Assembly (NCBI RefSeq): GCF_000411255.1 | Contig: NZ_KE150413.1 | Location: 1,461,782 to 1,521,889, forward strand | Length of the DNA stretch: 60,108 bases | DNA from: Paenibacillus sp. HGH0039 | Lineage (GTDB): Bacteria; Bacillota; Bacilli; Paenibacillales; NBRC-103111 | Direction of reading: 5' to 3' | Part shown: piece by piece, positions 9,065 through 17,555 of the stretch | Position numbering within the stretch: position 1 is the first letter of the stretch | Layout of the letters: each line of letters opens with the position of its first letter | The notes under the pieces: generated by a model | Databases searched by the model: none | The model's input: the letters and a program-made list of their open reading frames with translations, nothing else | Told to the model about the DNA's origin: nothing | Position numbers and translations under genes: made by a program

Positions 9065-10149
9065 CTCGTCTTCTCCTTCCTGAAAAGAGTGACGATCCAC
9101 ATGTAATTGGGGATCAGGACGAAGATAGCACCGAATATGAGAGCGGTGATGTAAACCAGCTGATCGACTTCGTTAACGGTCAGGGTCCGCAGAAAGGCGA
9201 GTGACATGAGGACCGTGACGATCACGTACATTCGTTTGATTCGCCGGGTGTTAAATAGCCTGCAAAGCGCCTGAGAGCAGCAGGTGACGCAGACGATCAG
9301 AATCATGATGTTCACCAGCACGAAAAACAGAGGCGCCAGAAAACTTAACTTTTCAAAAGGAAGCAGGAGAAAAGGCACCGTTTCCATCGACTCCTGGTAC
9401 GGGAAAGTAAAGGTTTTGGCGGTCTCGTAACCGAAGACCATAATGGGCAGCAGATAAGAGAGCATGACTTCGGCCCCGGCCGTCACGGTTGCGGCTGCTG
9501 ACAGCCGAAGCAGGTTTTTATCCGATTGGATGAGAGGAGACAGAAAATAAAGGACGGCGAAGCCTTTGAACAAGTAGAAAATCGTGAGGATATTTTTTCC
9601 GAACAAGTTCGGCAGGCCGAGGTTTCCGAGCGGCAGCAGGTTCGTGACATTGATGTTGCGCAGCTGGGGCAAATTGATGCTGAGCAGCCAGACAGCCATG
9701 ACAAAGCCGAGAAGAAGAAAAAGCCGCGCCCAAGCTTCCGTCCCTTTCCATACCATATACAGCACGACGGGCATAACAAGGAGCACGATCGTGTAAACGG
9801 GCGTATATTTCAGCTGCAGGTACGAAACCAGGAGCCAGTGTTCGCCGAAAGTCAGGTACCCCCAGATGAAAAAGTAAATCGCGATGCAGCCGATATAAAC
9901 GGCGGACAAAAATTTGCCCAAATACAGCCGGGACCATTCCGCGATTTCCGCTCCGGGATGCCGGCTTGATAAGCGGACTGCGACATAGGTGTTCCACAAG
10001 GAAATAGCAAGCGCAAGCAGAAGCAGTATCCATCCGTGCTGATCCATCTGCTGGGACAAGTAGGCCGGAAATCTCAGCGGGCCCATCGCAATCGAGGTGA
10101 CCGCCAAAATAACGAACCACTGAAGTCCCGAAATGCCCGGCTTGGTCAT
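9061..10149 (-). CDS. GerB-type germinant receptor permease subunit
   Basis: 362 residues with about ten transmembrane helices starting at GLQWFVILAVTSIAMG. It belongs to the endospore germination permease family (GerAB/GerBB/GerKB), a branch of the APC superfamily that binds the germinant in the spore inner membrane. Helix 1 and the following FPAYLSQQMDQHGW segment are typical. Length matches the family. It lies between the A and C subunits, with a 36-bp gap on the A side and a four-base overlap on the C side. The germinant cannot be predicted from sequence. Confidence 0.93.
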   Translation of the reverse strand: MTKPGISGLQWFVILAVTSIAMGPLRFPAYLSQQMDQHGWILLLLALAISLWNTYVAVRLSSRHPGAEIAEWSRLYLGKFLSAVYIGCIAIYFFIWGYLTFGEHWLLVSYLQLKYTPVYTIVLLVMPVVLYMVWKGTEAWARLFLLLGFVMAVWLLSINLPQLRNINVTNLLPLGNLGLPNLFGKNILTIFYLFKGFAVLYFLSPLIQSDKNLLRLSAAATVTAGAEVMLSYLLPIMVFGYETAKTFTFPYQESMETVPFLLLPFEKLSFLAPLFFVLVNIMILIVCVTCCSQALCRLFNTRRIKRMYVIVTVLMSLAFLRTLTVNEVDQLVYITALIFGAIFVLIPNYMWIVTLFRKEKTR

Positions 10150-10185
10150 GACGAATCTCCTCTCTGGCTGTGTTTGTCCGCCGGT

Positions 10186-11655
10186 TTAAAGACGGGGTCC
10201 CGTTCCTTCAATTTGCGCGGCCGGCCGGAAGAATTGCATCCGGATCGCTTTCAGGCTGAATGGGCTGAATGGGGAGGTGTACGCCAGGCCAAGCGACTTG
10301 GTAGAGGCGAGATGTCCCAGCAGCAGAACGGAACATACGGTGATCCCATAGAAGCCGAACAGACCCGCCGCCAAAATAAACGGGTATTTCCACAGGCGTG
10401 CCGCGTAAGAAATCTGATACGAAGCGATGTAGGCGCCTACGGCGGAGATGGATGCGACGATAATCATAAATTTGCTGGTCAATCCCGCCTGGGCCGCGGC
10501 CTGGCCGATAATCAGGCTTCCGACCACATTTAAGGCGGAGCCGACATTGCCGGGGACGTAAGTCATCCCCTCGTTCAGCACGTCCATTACGATCATCATC
10601 ATCAGCGTTTCAAACAGGCTGGTGTAAGGGATCCCGGCCTGATCCTGGGCGATGGAGATGGCGAATACGGTCGGTAGAATGGACGAATCTACCGTAACCA
10701 GAGCGAGATAGACGGCAGGCGCGTAAATCGCGATGACGAAAGCGAGAATCCGGACAAGCCGGACAAATGTCGGAATAAGCGAGCCGTGCATGACCGCTTC
10801 CCCGCCGATAAAGCTGGTGAGCACGGTATTCGGCAGGAAGGCGATAAAGGGAGACCCGTCCATGAGGACCCCGATTCTTCCTTTCAGGAGGTTAAGGGCC
10901 GAACGCGCAGGCAGCTCGCTTTTCTCGTATAAGGGGAAGGGAGTCAGATTGGGGCCGCTTATAAATTCCATTAATTCTTTCATCAGCACGACGGAATCCG
11001 TCTGGATGACTTCAATTTTGCTTTCGATTTCGTCTACCCACTTCTGCTGGGCGACATCGTTCAGATAAACCACGGCTACGGTCGTTTTGGATCGTTCTCC
11101 GACCTCGTAATAGTGGACGATCAGGTTGGGGTCCCGGAGCCGTCTTCTCAGCAGTCCGAGGTTGACGTCGATGTCCTCGACGAACGATTCCTGCGGGCCA
11201 AGGATCACCCGTTCGATTTTGGGAGGTTCTATGGCGCGTCCTTTTTGAAAAGGAGCCGGAAACGAGATCGCGCTGTGCGGCAGCCGGTTATGCAGCAGAA
11301 TGACGTCTCCCTGCAGCATGCGGTTCAAAGTATCCGATACCTTACGGATATGGGTGCCGGTCGGGAAGAGAGTCGGCCAGTCGTCCGGCTGCGATTCCCA
11401 CCGGCTAAGGCGGGGGGCGACGTCGTCTTGAAAAAGACTTTTGTCGATCGCGGTACTGATAAACATACAGCCGGAACTGCCGTTGTCCGTAAGAATCCAT
11501 TGAAATTCATCGGTCGGCAGCAGCTCCTGGAAAAGTTGAATAACCCCGTCCGTATCGGCGGCAAGCGGTATGTCCCATTGGTCGGCGTTCAGTGTAGGCG
11601 CCGCCGGGAGCGTCGGCCGGCCGTCGGGCTTGCGGCTGTCGTTCTGATCGGTCAT
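10186..11655 (-). CDS. GerA-family germinant receptor subunit A
   Basis: 489 residues. The first 270 or so form the hydrophilic cytoplasmic domain of GerAA proteins (for example LLHNRLPHSAISFPAPFQKG and the conserved EPPKIERVILGPQESFVEDIDVNLGLLRRR region, residues about 133-162, read here in two parts). The rest has five to six membrane helices, including EGMTYVPGNVGSALNVVGSL. This subunit forms the oligomeric channel part of the germinant receptor. It is the first gene of the operon; transcription in the forespore by sigma-G would be expected from the family, but I could not identify a convincing promoter upstream. Confidence 0.93.
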   Translation of the reverse strand: MTDQNDSRKPDGRPTLPAAPTLNADQWDIPLAADTDGVIQLFQELLPTDEFQWILTDNGSSGCMFISTAIDKSLFQDDVAPRLSRWESQPDDWPTLFPTGTHIRKVSDTLNRMLQGDVILLHNRLPHSAISFPAPFQKGRAIEPPKIERVILGPQESFVEDIDVNLGLLRRRLRDPNLIVHYYEVGERSKTTVAVVYLNDVAQQKWVDEIESKIEVIQTDSVVLMKELMEFISGPNLTPFPLYEKSELPARSALNLLKGRIGVLMDGSPFIAFLPNTVLTSFIGGEAVMHGSLIPTFVRLVRILAFVIAIYAPAVYLALVTVDSSILPTVFAISIAQDQAGIPYTSLFETLMMMIVMDVLNEGMTYVPGNVGSALNVVGSLIIGQAAAQAGLTSKFMIIVASISAVGAYIASYQISYAARLWKYPFILAAGLFGFYGITVCSVLLLGHLASTKSLGLAYTSPFSPFSLKAIRMQFFRPAAQIEGTGPRL

Positions 11656-12026
11656 GATGTCCCTCCATCGCGCTAGAGCTATAAGGGTAGACTTCCCAGA
11701 TCACCGGCAAATTACCAGGGGCAATGGAGTGAAAATGTGACGGTACCCGTAAGCTGCCGATACATGGGGGATGGCCGGGTCGGCTGGTGATCGCCTCCAA
11801 CAGCACGGCATGGCCTCCCGGAAAACTCGCATGCTGCGAAGCGTTTCACATGCACCGTGCGGCCTCCCCGGCAGCGACCGGGACAAAACGTAAAAACAGG
11901 CATGTTCTCCGCGTTGTAAGAGAACATGCCTGTTTTTTTGCGAGTGCGCGGTGCCGTGTGTTCCGGCGCCAAGCATGAAGACTCGGTCTCCCGTCGTCCG
12001 TCGTCTTTTTGTCGATCCCGCCCGTG
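11656..12026. other. Intergenic region between ger operon and pfkB-like gene
   Basis: 371 bp without a convincing gene. It must hold the ger promoter (reading leftward from about 11700) and contains the strong terminator at 11892-11939. Several short frames on both strands cross the hairpin and have no ribosome-binding site, so I did not call them. Confidence 0.6.
11892..11939 (-). terminator. Strong terminator of the aldolase-kinase operon
   Basis: Perfect 18-bp inverted repeat, AAAAACAGGCATGTTCTC (11892-11909) and its complement after a 10-base loop. A/T runs on both sides make it bidirectional in form; it lies about 90 bp beyond the stop of the minus-strand kinase gene. Confidence 0.85.
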
Positions 12027-12956
12027 TCAGTAATCCGTCACGGTGACGGACCGGAAGATCCGCTCGACATCTTCAGTGGTGACGACCCCCGCCTGCATCT
12101 GCAGGGCGTTGGCGCTTCCGCATGCCGCGCCGAAGCGGGCCGCGTCCTCGTCGCTGCTTCCCCGGCGAAGAGCCGTGACCATGCCGGCCACCATCGCGTC
12201 GCCGCTGCCGACCGGGTTCACGGCCCGGATCGCCGGGATGGCGACCCGCCGTACGCGGCCGCTGCTGCCCGCGAGGGCTCCCCGCGCGCCGAGCGAGACG
12301 ACGACGTGCCGGATTCCGCGCTGCATCAGTTCCCGGATGCAGGCGGCCAGATCGTCGTCGGAGGAGGCGGGCCTGCCGAGCAGGCGCACGATTTCATGCT
12401 CATTGGGTTTAATGAGCAGAGGCTTCGCTTCGAGCCCGGCAGCCAGAGCGTCGCCGCTCGCGTCCAGGACGGCCTCGGCGCCGGCTTCTCTTGCGAGCGT
12501 GATCAGCTCCGCATAGAGCGAGGGAGGGCAGCCGAGCGGCAGGCTGCCGGAGAAGCACACATGCGTGGACCTGCCTGCGAGCGCCTTCACCTTCTCCTTT
12601 AGGGGGAGAAGAGAGTTTTCGGCGATGGCGGGTCCGGGCTCCAGCAGCTCCGTCTGCGTGCCGTTGTCCGCATCCAGAACGGTCAGGCAGAGGCGGGATT
12701 CTCCCGGGACTTCCGTGAAGTCATGGGGAATGCCCTCCGTGTCCAGGCCGCTGCGGATAAACTGTCCGTTGAAGCCCGCCACGAAGCCGGCGGCCGTAAC
12801 GGGCTCGCCGAGCAGACGGGCCACCCGGGCGACATTGATCCCTTTGCCGCCGGGTACGGCGATCATGTCCGTTACGCGGGAAACCCAGTCCATTTCGAAG
12901 CTTTTTACGCGGTAGGTTTTGTCGATTGCCGCATTGAGGGTCACGGTGGTAATCAT
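12027..12956 (-). CDS. PfkB-family hexose phosphate kinase (1-phosphofructokinase/tagatose-6-phosphate kinase type)
   Basis: 309 residues. It starts MITTVTLNAAIDKTY, the canonical opening of the FruK/LacC branch, contains the PfkB glycine motif PGGKGINVARVARLLG near residue 38 and ends with the second signature NPVGSGDAMVAGM, whose aspartate is the catalytic base. The reaction is ATP-dependent phosphorylation of a ketose phosphate to the 1,6-bisphosphate. Standing 25 bp behind a class II tagatose/fructose-bisphosphate aldolase and facing an AgaS-like isomerase, tagatose-6-phosphate is the most likely substrate, but 1-phosphofructokinase activity cannot be excluded. The start at 12956 has AGGAG at good spacing; an upstream extension of the frame would overlap the aldolase. 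Confidence 0.88.
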   Translation of the reverse strand: MITTVTLNAAIDKTYRVKSFEMDWVSRVTDMIAVPGGKGINVARVARLLGEPVTAAGFVAGFNGQFIRSGLDTEGIPHDFTEVPGESRLCLTVLDADNGTQTELLEPGPAIAENSLLPLKEKVKALAGRSTHVCFSGSLPLGCPPSLYAELITLAREAGAEAVLDASGDALAAGLEAKPLLIKPNEHEIVRLLGRPASSDDDLAACIRELMQRGIRHVVVSLGARGALAGSSGRVRRVAIPAIRAVNPVGSGDAMVAGMVTALRRGSSDEDAARFGAACGSANALQMQAGVVTTEDVERIFRSVTVTDY

Positions 12957-12981
12957 CCGGGTTCTCCTGTCTTGACTGAAA

Positions 12982-13851
12982 TTAAATGAAATCTTTGGCG
13001 CGGCCGACACAGCCGGTAAGCCGCATTTTCGCCTGTGCCAGCTCTTTAACGGCCGCTTTGGCAGGAACCATATATTTGCGCGGGTCGTTTTCATCCGGGT
13101 TCGCTTGGAACACTTTCTTGATGGCATCGGAGAAGGCGATGCGCAGCTCCGTGGCGACATTCATCTTGGCCATGCCGAGGGATACGCAGCGTTTGACCTG
13201 CTCTTCCGGTATGCCGGAGCCGCCGTGCAGAACAAGGGGGAGGCTCACTTTGCGGTAGATTTCTTCCAGTTTGCCGAAAGCGATTTTCGGTTCGCCCTTG
13301 TAAATGCCGTGAGCCGTTCCGATGGCCGGGGCAAGGGTCGGCACGCCGGTAAGCTCCACGAAGCGGACGCATTCGTCGGGATCGGCGAGGAGCGCATCTT
13401 CGTCGGCTACGACGATGTCGTCTTCGACGCCGCCGACCTTGCCGAGCTCCGCTTCCACGTTCACGCCGGCAGCACGGGCGACTTTCACGACTTCCTGCGT
13501 CTGCCGGACGTTCTCTTCGAACGGATGCATGGAAGCGTCAATCATGACCGATGTATAGCCTTCCCGGATGCATTGTACGATAAGCTCGTAATCCGTGCAA
13601 TGATCAAGATGAAGCGCGATCGGAACGGAAGACCGTTTGGCGGCAGCGGCTGCGGCCGCAACGATATAGTCGGGTCCCAGGTGTTTCACCGTTCCGACGG
13701 TAGTTTGCAGAATCAGCGGAGCCTGAAGCTCCTCGGCCGCCTCGACGACGGCTTGCAGCATTTCCAGCGTATGCACGTTAAAGGCCGTGATGCCGTAGCC
13801 GTTCTGACGAGCCGCTTGAAGCAGGTGTGTAGAAGAAATCAAATGAGCCAT
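12982..13851 (-). CDS. Class II ketose-bisphosphate aldolase (GatY/KbaY type)
   Basis: 289 residues. Zinc-dependent class II aldolase motifs: LHLDHCTD near residue 83 with the zinc-binding histidine, ELGKVGG, AIGTAHG and LHGGSG. The short length and SSTHLLQAARQNGYGI start match tagatose-1,6-bisphosphate aldolases GatY/KbaY and the closely related FbaA. It splits tagatose- or fructose-1,6-bisphosphate into dihydroxyacetone phosphate and glyceraldehyde 3-phosphate. The start at 13851 is preceded by GAGGGGG; 13 further codons upstream are possible but lack a ribosome-binding site. First gene of the leftward operon, divergent from the SIS gene across 90 bp. Confidence 0.9.
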   Translation of the reverse strand: MAHLISSTHLLQAARQNGYGITAFNVHTLEMLQAVVEAAEELQAPLILQTTVGTVKHLGPDYIVAAAAAAAKRSSVPIALHLDHCTDYELIVQCIREGYTSVMIDASMHPFEENVRQTQEVVKVARAAGVNVEAELGKVGGVEDDIVVADEDALLADPDECVRFVELTGVPTLAPAIGTAHGIYKGEPKIAFGKLEEIYRKVSLPLVLHGGSGIPEEQVKRCVSLGMAKMNVATELRIAFSDAIKKVFQANPDENDPRKYMVPAKAAVKELAQAKMRLTGCVGRAKDFI

Positions 13852-13874
13852 TTGAAAAACCCCCTCGTATAAAA

Positions 13875-13906
13875 TGATTGAAACGATCAAAATAATGATT
13901 TATAAT
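13875..13906. promoter_or_regulatory. Divergent control region of the amino-sugar cluster
   Basis: Rightward promoter: TTGAAA (13878-13883), 17-bp spacer, TATAAT (13901-13906), in front of the SIS gene. A dyad TGATTGAAACGATCA (13875-13889) covers the -35 box, and AATGATT occurs twice 20 bp apart (13874 and 13894). These are good candidates for the operator of the DeoR regulator encoded two genes on. A leftward promoter for the aldolase must overlap the same 90 bp. Confidence 0.65.
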
Positions 13907-13941
13907 GTCATTAAGTTGATTATAAGGGAGGAAATTAGAAG

Positions 13942-15000
13942 ATGTCAAACGTTCAAGGCCAATTAACGTATACCGAAATCAGTGCCCAGTCCGCCGCTCT
14001 GCAGGCCGCATGGGATCAGCTTCAGAAGCAGTCCGACTGGGTGAACCGTTATTTAGGAAACGATCAATACGAGGAAGTCGTTTTTATCGGATCGGGCTCT
14101 TCTTACTACCAGTCGATCACGATGGCGGCGACGTTCCGCAAATGGACCGGACGCAGCGCATCCGCGCAGCCTTCCTCCGATATTTTCCTGCTGCGCGACG
14201 CCACACTCCCGAGAGGGAAGAAGCTTCTGATTGTAGGCGTGTCGCGTTCGGGCGAATCCCACGAGGTGCTTCTTGCGCTTGATTCCGTCAAAAATGCGGC
14301 TCATATCGATACGTGCGGCATCACCTGCCACGAGACGAGCAAATTGTTCGGGATGACGGAATGTCTGCTTTCGCCGCTCGGCAAAGAGAAGAGCACGGTG
14401 ATGAGCAAATCGCTCAGCTCCATGACCTTTATGATGCAGGCCGCAATCGCCATGGCGGCGGGCGGCGAGGCATACTTACAAGAGCTTAAAACTGTGTTAG
14501 AATTAGACGAAGAACTGGTCAAAGCCTCGGATACGAGCATCAAAGAATGGGTGTCGGCGCACAACTTCAACAAAACGGTCTATCTCGGACTCGGCGCACT
14601 CGGAGGTTTGGCGCTGGAAGCCTGCCTCAAGCTGAAGGAAATGACGTATACGTGGACGGAAGCGTACGGCACGCTTGAGTTCAGACACGGTCCCAAATCC
14701 ATCGTCGACTCGGATACGCTTGTCTGCTTCCTGCTTTCGCAGTCCGCTCGCGATTACGAGCTGAAGGTAGCCAGAGAGCTGAAGGAATACGGGGCGACCA
14801 TCCTGCTTCTGACCGCGGAGCGTGGGGAAGACACGGAGTTTGCGGATCTGGTTCTGGAACTCGGCGGAGCCGCGCTCAGCGATGAAGCGCGCAGCGTATT
14901 GTATTTGCCCGCTGTCCAGTACAACGGCTATTACAACGCGATGAAGCGCGGGCTGAATCCGGACGATCCGCGCAACCTGACTCAGTTCGTCGAAATTTAA
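13942..15000 (+). CDS. AgaS-like SIS-domain sugar-phosphate deaminase/isomerase
   Basis: 352 residues with two sugar-isomerase (SIS) domains: the first with FIGSGSSYYQS near 50-60 and VGVSRSGESHEV near 100-110, the second around LGLGALGGLALEACLKLKEM near 215-235 and FRHGPKS. This is the architecture of GlmS isomerase halves and of AgaS, which converts galactosamine 6-phosphate to tagatose 6-phosphate and ammonia. There is no glutaminase domain, so it is catabolic rather than biosynthetic. Its neighbours (ROK kinase, ketose-phosphate kinase, aldolase) support a hexosamine catabolic role. The ribosome-binding site is GGGAGGAAA before the ATG at 13942. Confidence 0.88.
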   Translation: MSNVQGQLTYTEISAQSAALQAAWDQLQKQSDWVNRYLGNDQYEEVVFIGSGSSYYQSITMAATFRKWTGRSASAQPSSDIFLLRDATLPRGKKLLIVGVSRSGESHEVLLALDSVKNAAHIDTCGITCHETSKLFGMTECLLSPLGKEKSTVMSKSLSSMTFMMQAAIAMAAGGEAYLQELKTVLELDEELVKASDTSIKEWVSAHNFNKTVYLGLGALGGLALEACLKLKEMTYTWTEAYGTLEFRHGPKSIVDSDTLVCFLLSQSARDYELKVARELKEYGATILLLTAERGEDTEFADLVLELGGAALSDEARSVLYLPAVQYNGYYNAMKRGLNPDDPRNLTQFVEI

Positions 15001-15024
15001 CCTTGTGACGGAGTGAAAGTTGAA

Positions 15025-15813
15025 ATGAATGACACGACTCCTTCCAAAGGAGACCTCAGGCGCCAGCAGATTATGACGATCCTCAAGCAGCAGGGGCGCA
15101 TTACCATTGGGGAGATCATCGAGCATTTTCAATGTTCGGAAGCGACGGCAAGACGCGATTTGGACCTTCTGGAGAAAAAAGGCGAGGTTGTCCGCACCAT
15201 CGGCGGGGCCCTGTTCGAAGGCCTCACGGCTGTCCGCGAAACCTCGTTCGCCGAGAAGAAGCAGCAGCTCTGGCTGGAGAAGGAAGCGATCGCCCGCAGG
15301 GCGGCCGGCCTTATCGAGGAAGGGGACAGCGTCTGCCTGACGGGCGGCACCACAACCTTCCTCATCGCCCGCGAACTGAAGCAGCGCCAGGGGATTACGG
15401 TCGTGACCAATGCCGTGAATATCGCCATGGAACTGGCCGACAGCGAAGGCCTACAGGTGGTCGTCGTCGGCGGCGTCATGCGCAGCAAGAGCTTCGAGCT
15501 CAGCGGGCCGCTGGCCGAGAAGACGATCGAGCATCTCAACATCGAGAAGCTCTTTCTCGGAGTGGACGGTGTTTCCGCGGACAAAGGCATCACGACGTTT
15601 TCGGAGCTTGAAGCCCAGACCGCCCGTCTGTTGATAAGCCGCACCCAGCATACGATAGCAGTGTTTGACCATACCAAGGTAGGGAAAGCCTCCTTGTTCT
15701 CCATAGCTCCGCTTGCGGACGTAAACGTGTGTGTGACAGACGCGAGGTTGGAACCCGACATGGAGAAGGTTCTTGAGCAGCACGGCATTACCACTTTGTA
15801 TGCGAACGCATAA
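15025..15813 (+). CDS. DeoR-family transcriptional regulator of sugar metabolism
   Basis: 262 residues. The N-terminal DeoR helix-turn-helix is RRQQIMTILKQQGRITIGEI followed by CSEATARRDLDLLEKKGEVV and RTIGGAL, and the C-terminal DeoR sensor domain has VCLTGGTTTFLIAREL and GGVMRSKSFELSGPLAE. This family represses sugar operons and is relieved by a phosphorylated sugar. It sits between the SIS and ROK genes and most likely controls the divergent promoter at 13875-13906. A GTG at 15013 would add four residues, but GGAG at 15010-15013 overlaps it, so I prefer the ATG at 15025. Confidence 0.9.
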   Translation: MNDTTPSKGDLRRQQIMTILKQQGRITIGEIIEHFQCSEATARRDLDLLEKKGEVVRTIGGALFEGLTAVRETSFAEKKQQLWLEKEAIARRAAGLIEEGDSVCLTGGTTTFLIARELKQRQGITVVTNAVNIAMELADSEGLQVVVVGGVMRSKSFELSGPLAEKTIEHLNIEKLFLGVDGVSADKGITTFSELEAQTARLLISRTQHTIAVFDHTKVGKASLFSIAPLADVNVCVTDARLEPDMEKVLEQHGITTLYANA

Positions 15814-15831
15814 GGGAAAGGACGGACGGGA

Positions 15832-16806
15832 ATGAGCTTTTTCGTCGGCGTGGATCTCGGAGGAACGAATATTGTATGCGGGTTGTTGGATGAGGAATTC
15901 AATGTCCTGGTCAAAAGCAAACAGCCTACGGAAGCGGCCAAAGGCAGCGACTATGTGCTGGAAAAGATTGCGGTTATGGTGGAAACGATGCTCCGGGAGC
16001 AGAATATTGCGCCCGGGCAGCTGAAAGCGGTAGGAATCGGAACGCCGGGCTTTATCGATCCGGTTCGCGGAGTGTGCGTGTTCGCAAGCAACCTCCGCTG
16101 GAACGAGGTGCCGGTATCCGATCAGCTCGGAGCAAGACTGGGCGTACCGGTCTTCATCGACAACGACGTCCGTATGTACGTATACGGCGAAGCCATGAAG
16201 GGACCGGGCCGAGGGTACGAGCATGTGCTCGGGATTACGCTCGGGACCGGCATGTCGGCCGGACTGGTCAATAACGGCCAGCTGTATTACGGCGGCGGCT
16301 TCATGGCCGGCGAAATCGGTCATATCCGCGTCGACGATGCGGAAACGACGCCATGCGGCTGCGGACTCGTCGGCTGTCTGGAAACGATCGCATCCGCGAC
16401 GGGGATCGTCCGCCAGGTCAAGGAAGCGCTTGCGGCAGGACGCGAGAGCATCCTGGGTCAGTGGTTCCCCGGAGAAGAAGCGGCTTCCGTTACGGCTGCG
16501 GATGTTTCCCGCGCGTATGACGAAGGCGATCGGCTGGCGATCGAAGTCATGAACCATACGGGCAAGCTGCTGGGCCGCGGGCTTTCGTATGCCGTAACCA
16601 TGTACAGCCCGGACGCGCTGATTATCGGCGGCGGAGCCTCCTTGGCCGGCGAGCGGCTGTTCAAGCCTATGCGCGAAGAGCTGCAGAAGTCGGTTTACAA
16701 AGGATACTGGGAGCGCCTCACCATCCACCCCGGCACCCTTATCGACGACGGCGGCGTAATCGGCAGCGCGGCATTCGCCGCAAACCGTGCGGCCGGGATC
16801 GTATAA
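15832..16806 (+). CDS. ROK-family sugar kinase
   Basis: 324 residues. The phosphate-binding loop GVDLGGTNI is at the N terminus, the sugar-binding/catalytic segment FIDNDVR near 110 and GITLGTGMSAGLV near 140, and the ROK zinc motif follows (GEIGHIR then CGCGLVGCLE, residues about 162-184). It should phosphorylate a free hexose or hexosamine on the 6-hydroxyl with ATP. Here it would supply the substrate of the AgaS-like isomerase. No transporter or N-acetylhexosamine deacetylase is encoded nearby, so the substrate may enter unphosphorylated through a distant permease. A terminator follows. Confidence 0.9.
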   Translation: MSFFVGVDLGGTNIVCGLLDEEFNVLVKSKQPTEAAKGSDYVLEKIAVMVETMLREQNIAPGQLKAVGIGTPGFIDPVRGVCVFASNLRWNEVPVSDQLGARLGVPVFIDNDVRMYVYGEAMKGPGRGYEHVLGITLGTGMSAGLVNNGQLYYGGGFMAGEIGHIRVDDAETTPCGCGLVGCLETIASATGIVRQVKEALAAGRESILGQWFPGEEAASVTAADVSRAYDEGDRLAIEVMNHTGKLLGRGLSYAVTMYSPDALIIGGGASLAGERLFKPMREELQKSVYKGYWERLTIHPGTLIDDGGVIGSAAFAANRAAGIV

Positions 16807-16872
16807 GCCTTTTTTCGGAACCTTTCCAGGTTTATCTAGGTATAAAGTCATTATTTTTGCATGTAAAAAACA

Positions 16873-16919
16873 GGAAAGACCTTTCCCTATGTCGAATAGG
16901 ACGGAAAGGTCTTTTTTTT
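16873..16919 (+). terminator. Terminator after ROK kinase operon
   Basis: AAAGACCTTTCC (from 16875) and its complement GGAAAGGTCTTT flank a short spacer, followed by eight T. It closes the SIS-DeoR-ROK operon. Confidence 0.85.
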
Positions 16920-17009
16920 GGCTGTAAAGCACAACTTGTCCGGCGCAACAGTCGTCTAATAGAAGACCGGGGACAAAAGAGGTTCTACAGGAACTGGGGG
17001 GACAGACAT

Positions 17010-17528
17010 TTGTCTGAGAAAAAACCGGCAAAACCCGGAGACCGGGAGATTACCTATCAAGTCGGGCGCCGCAAAGGCCGTATCCGCACGGCAAAAGCGA
17101 AGGCCCCCGCGCAGGACGAGAAGCTTCCGGAACCGAAGCGGGAGCCTTTCAAATCGAAAAAATCTGCATCGGAACGAGAAAAAGCGAAGACAGAGGCCGA
17201 ACGTGCGCACTCCCGATCCCGGCAGGTTGAAGGGATGGAGGCCGCAAAATCGTCTGAGTATATAGAACATCCAAGCAATCCTTCTCCTGCGGCTGTTTCC
17301 GGCGAAAGCGCGAATAGGGCCCCAGACCCGTCAGACCCTGCCGTTCGGACGAACCCGGAAGAGAAAGCTACACCCATTTCAGGGGAGAGCAGCCGTCTTA
17401 TGGAGCTGCTGTGGCGGTCAACTCCGCTGCCCGGTTGGCGGGCGGCGACAATGATAACCTGGGTACTGTCTGCCGCGGCAGCGGCATGTACCCTCGGGGT
17501 CGTGTCCAGGCTCTTAACATTCGGCTGA
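17010..17528 (+). CDS. Hypothetical single-pass membrane protein with long charged tail
   Basis: About 172 residues from a TTG at 17010 behind a GGGGGGA ribosome-binding site. I do not recognise a family. The first 130 residues are hydrophilic, rich in Lys, Glu, Ala and Pro, and look disordered; the C terminus has one hydrophobic helix (WVLSAAAAACTLGVVSRLL). It is therefore likely a tail-anchored membrane protein with a cytoplasmic disordered domain. The following membrane gene starts 28 bp downstream, and the two probably act together. Confidence 0.55.
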   Translation: MSEKKPAKPGDREITYQVGRRKGRIRTAKAKAPAQDEKLPEPKREPFKSKKSASEREKAKTEAERAHSRSRQVEGMEAAKSSEYIEHPSNPSPAAVSGESANRAPDPSDPAVRTNPEEKATPISGESSRLMELLWRSTPLPGWRAATMITWVLSAAAAACTLGVVSRLLTFG

Positions 17529-17555
17529 CAGCCTTGCGCAAGGGAGAGGATTTCC

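Noticed and set aside
12956-13160. 68-residue N-terminal extension of the PfkB-type kinase
   Set aside because: It overlaps the aldolase gene and has no homology; the start at 12956 has a good ribosome-binding site.
15451-17031. 526-codon minus-strand frame across DeoR and ROK genes
   Set aside because: It crosses two well-identified genes and a terminator.
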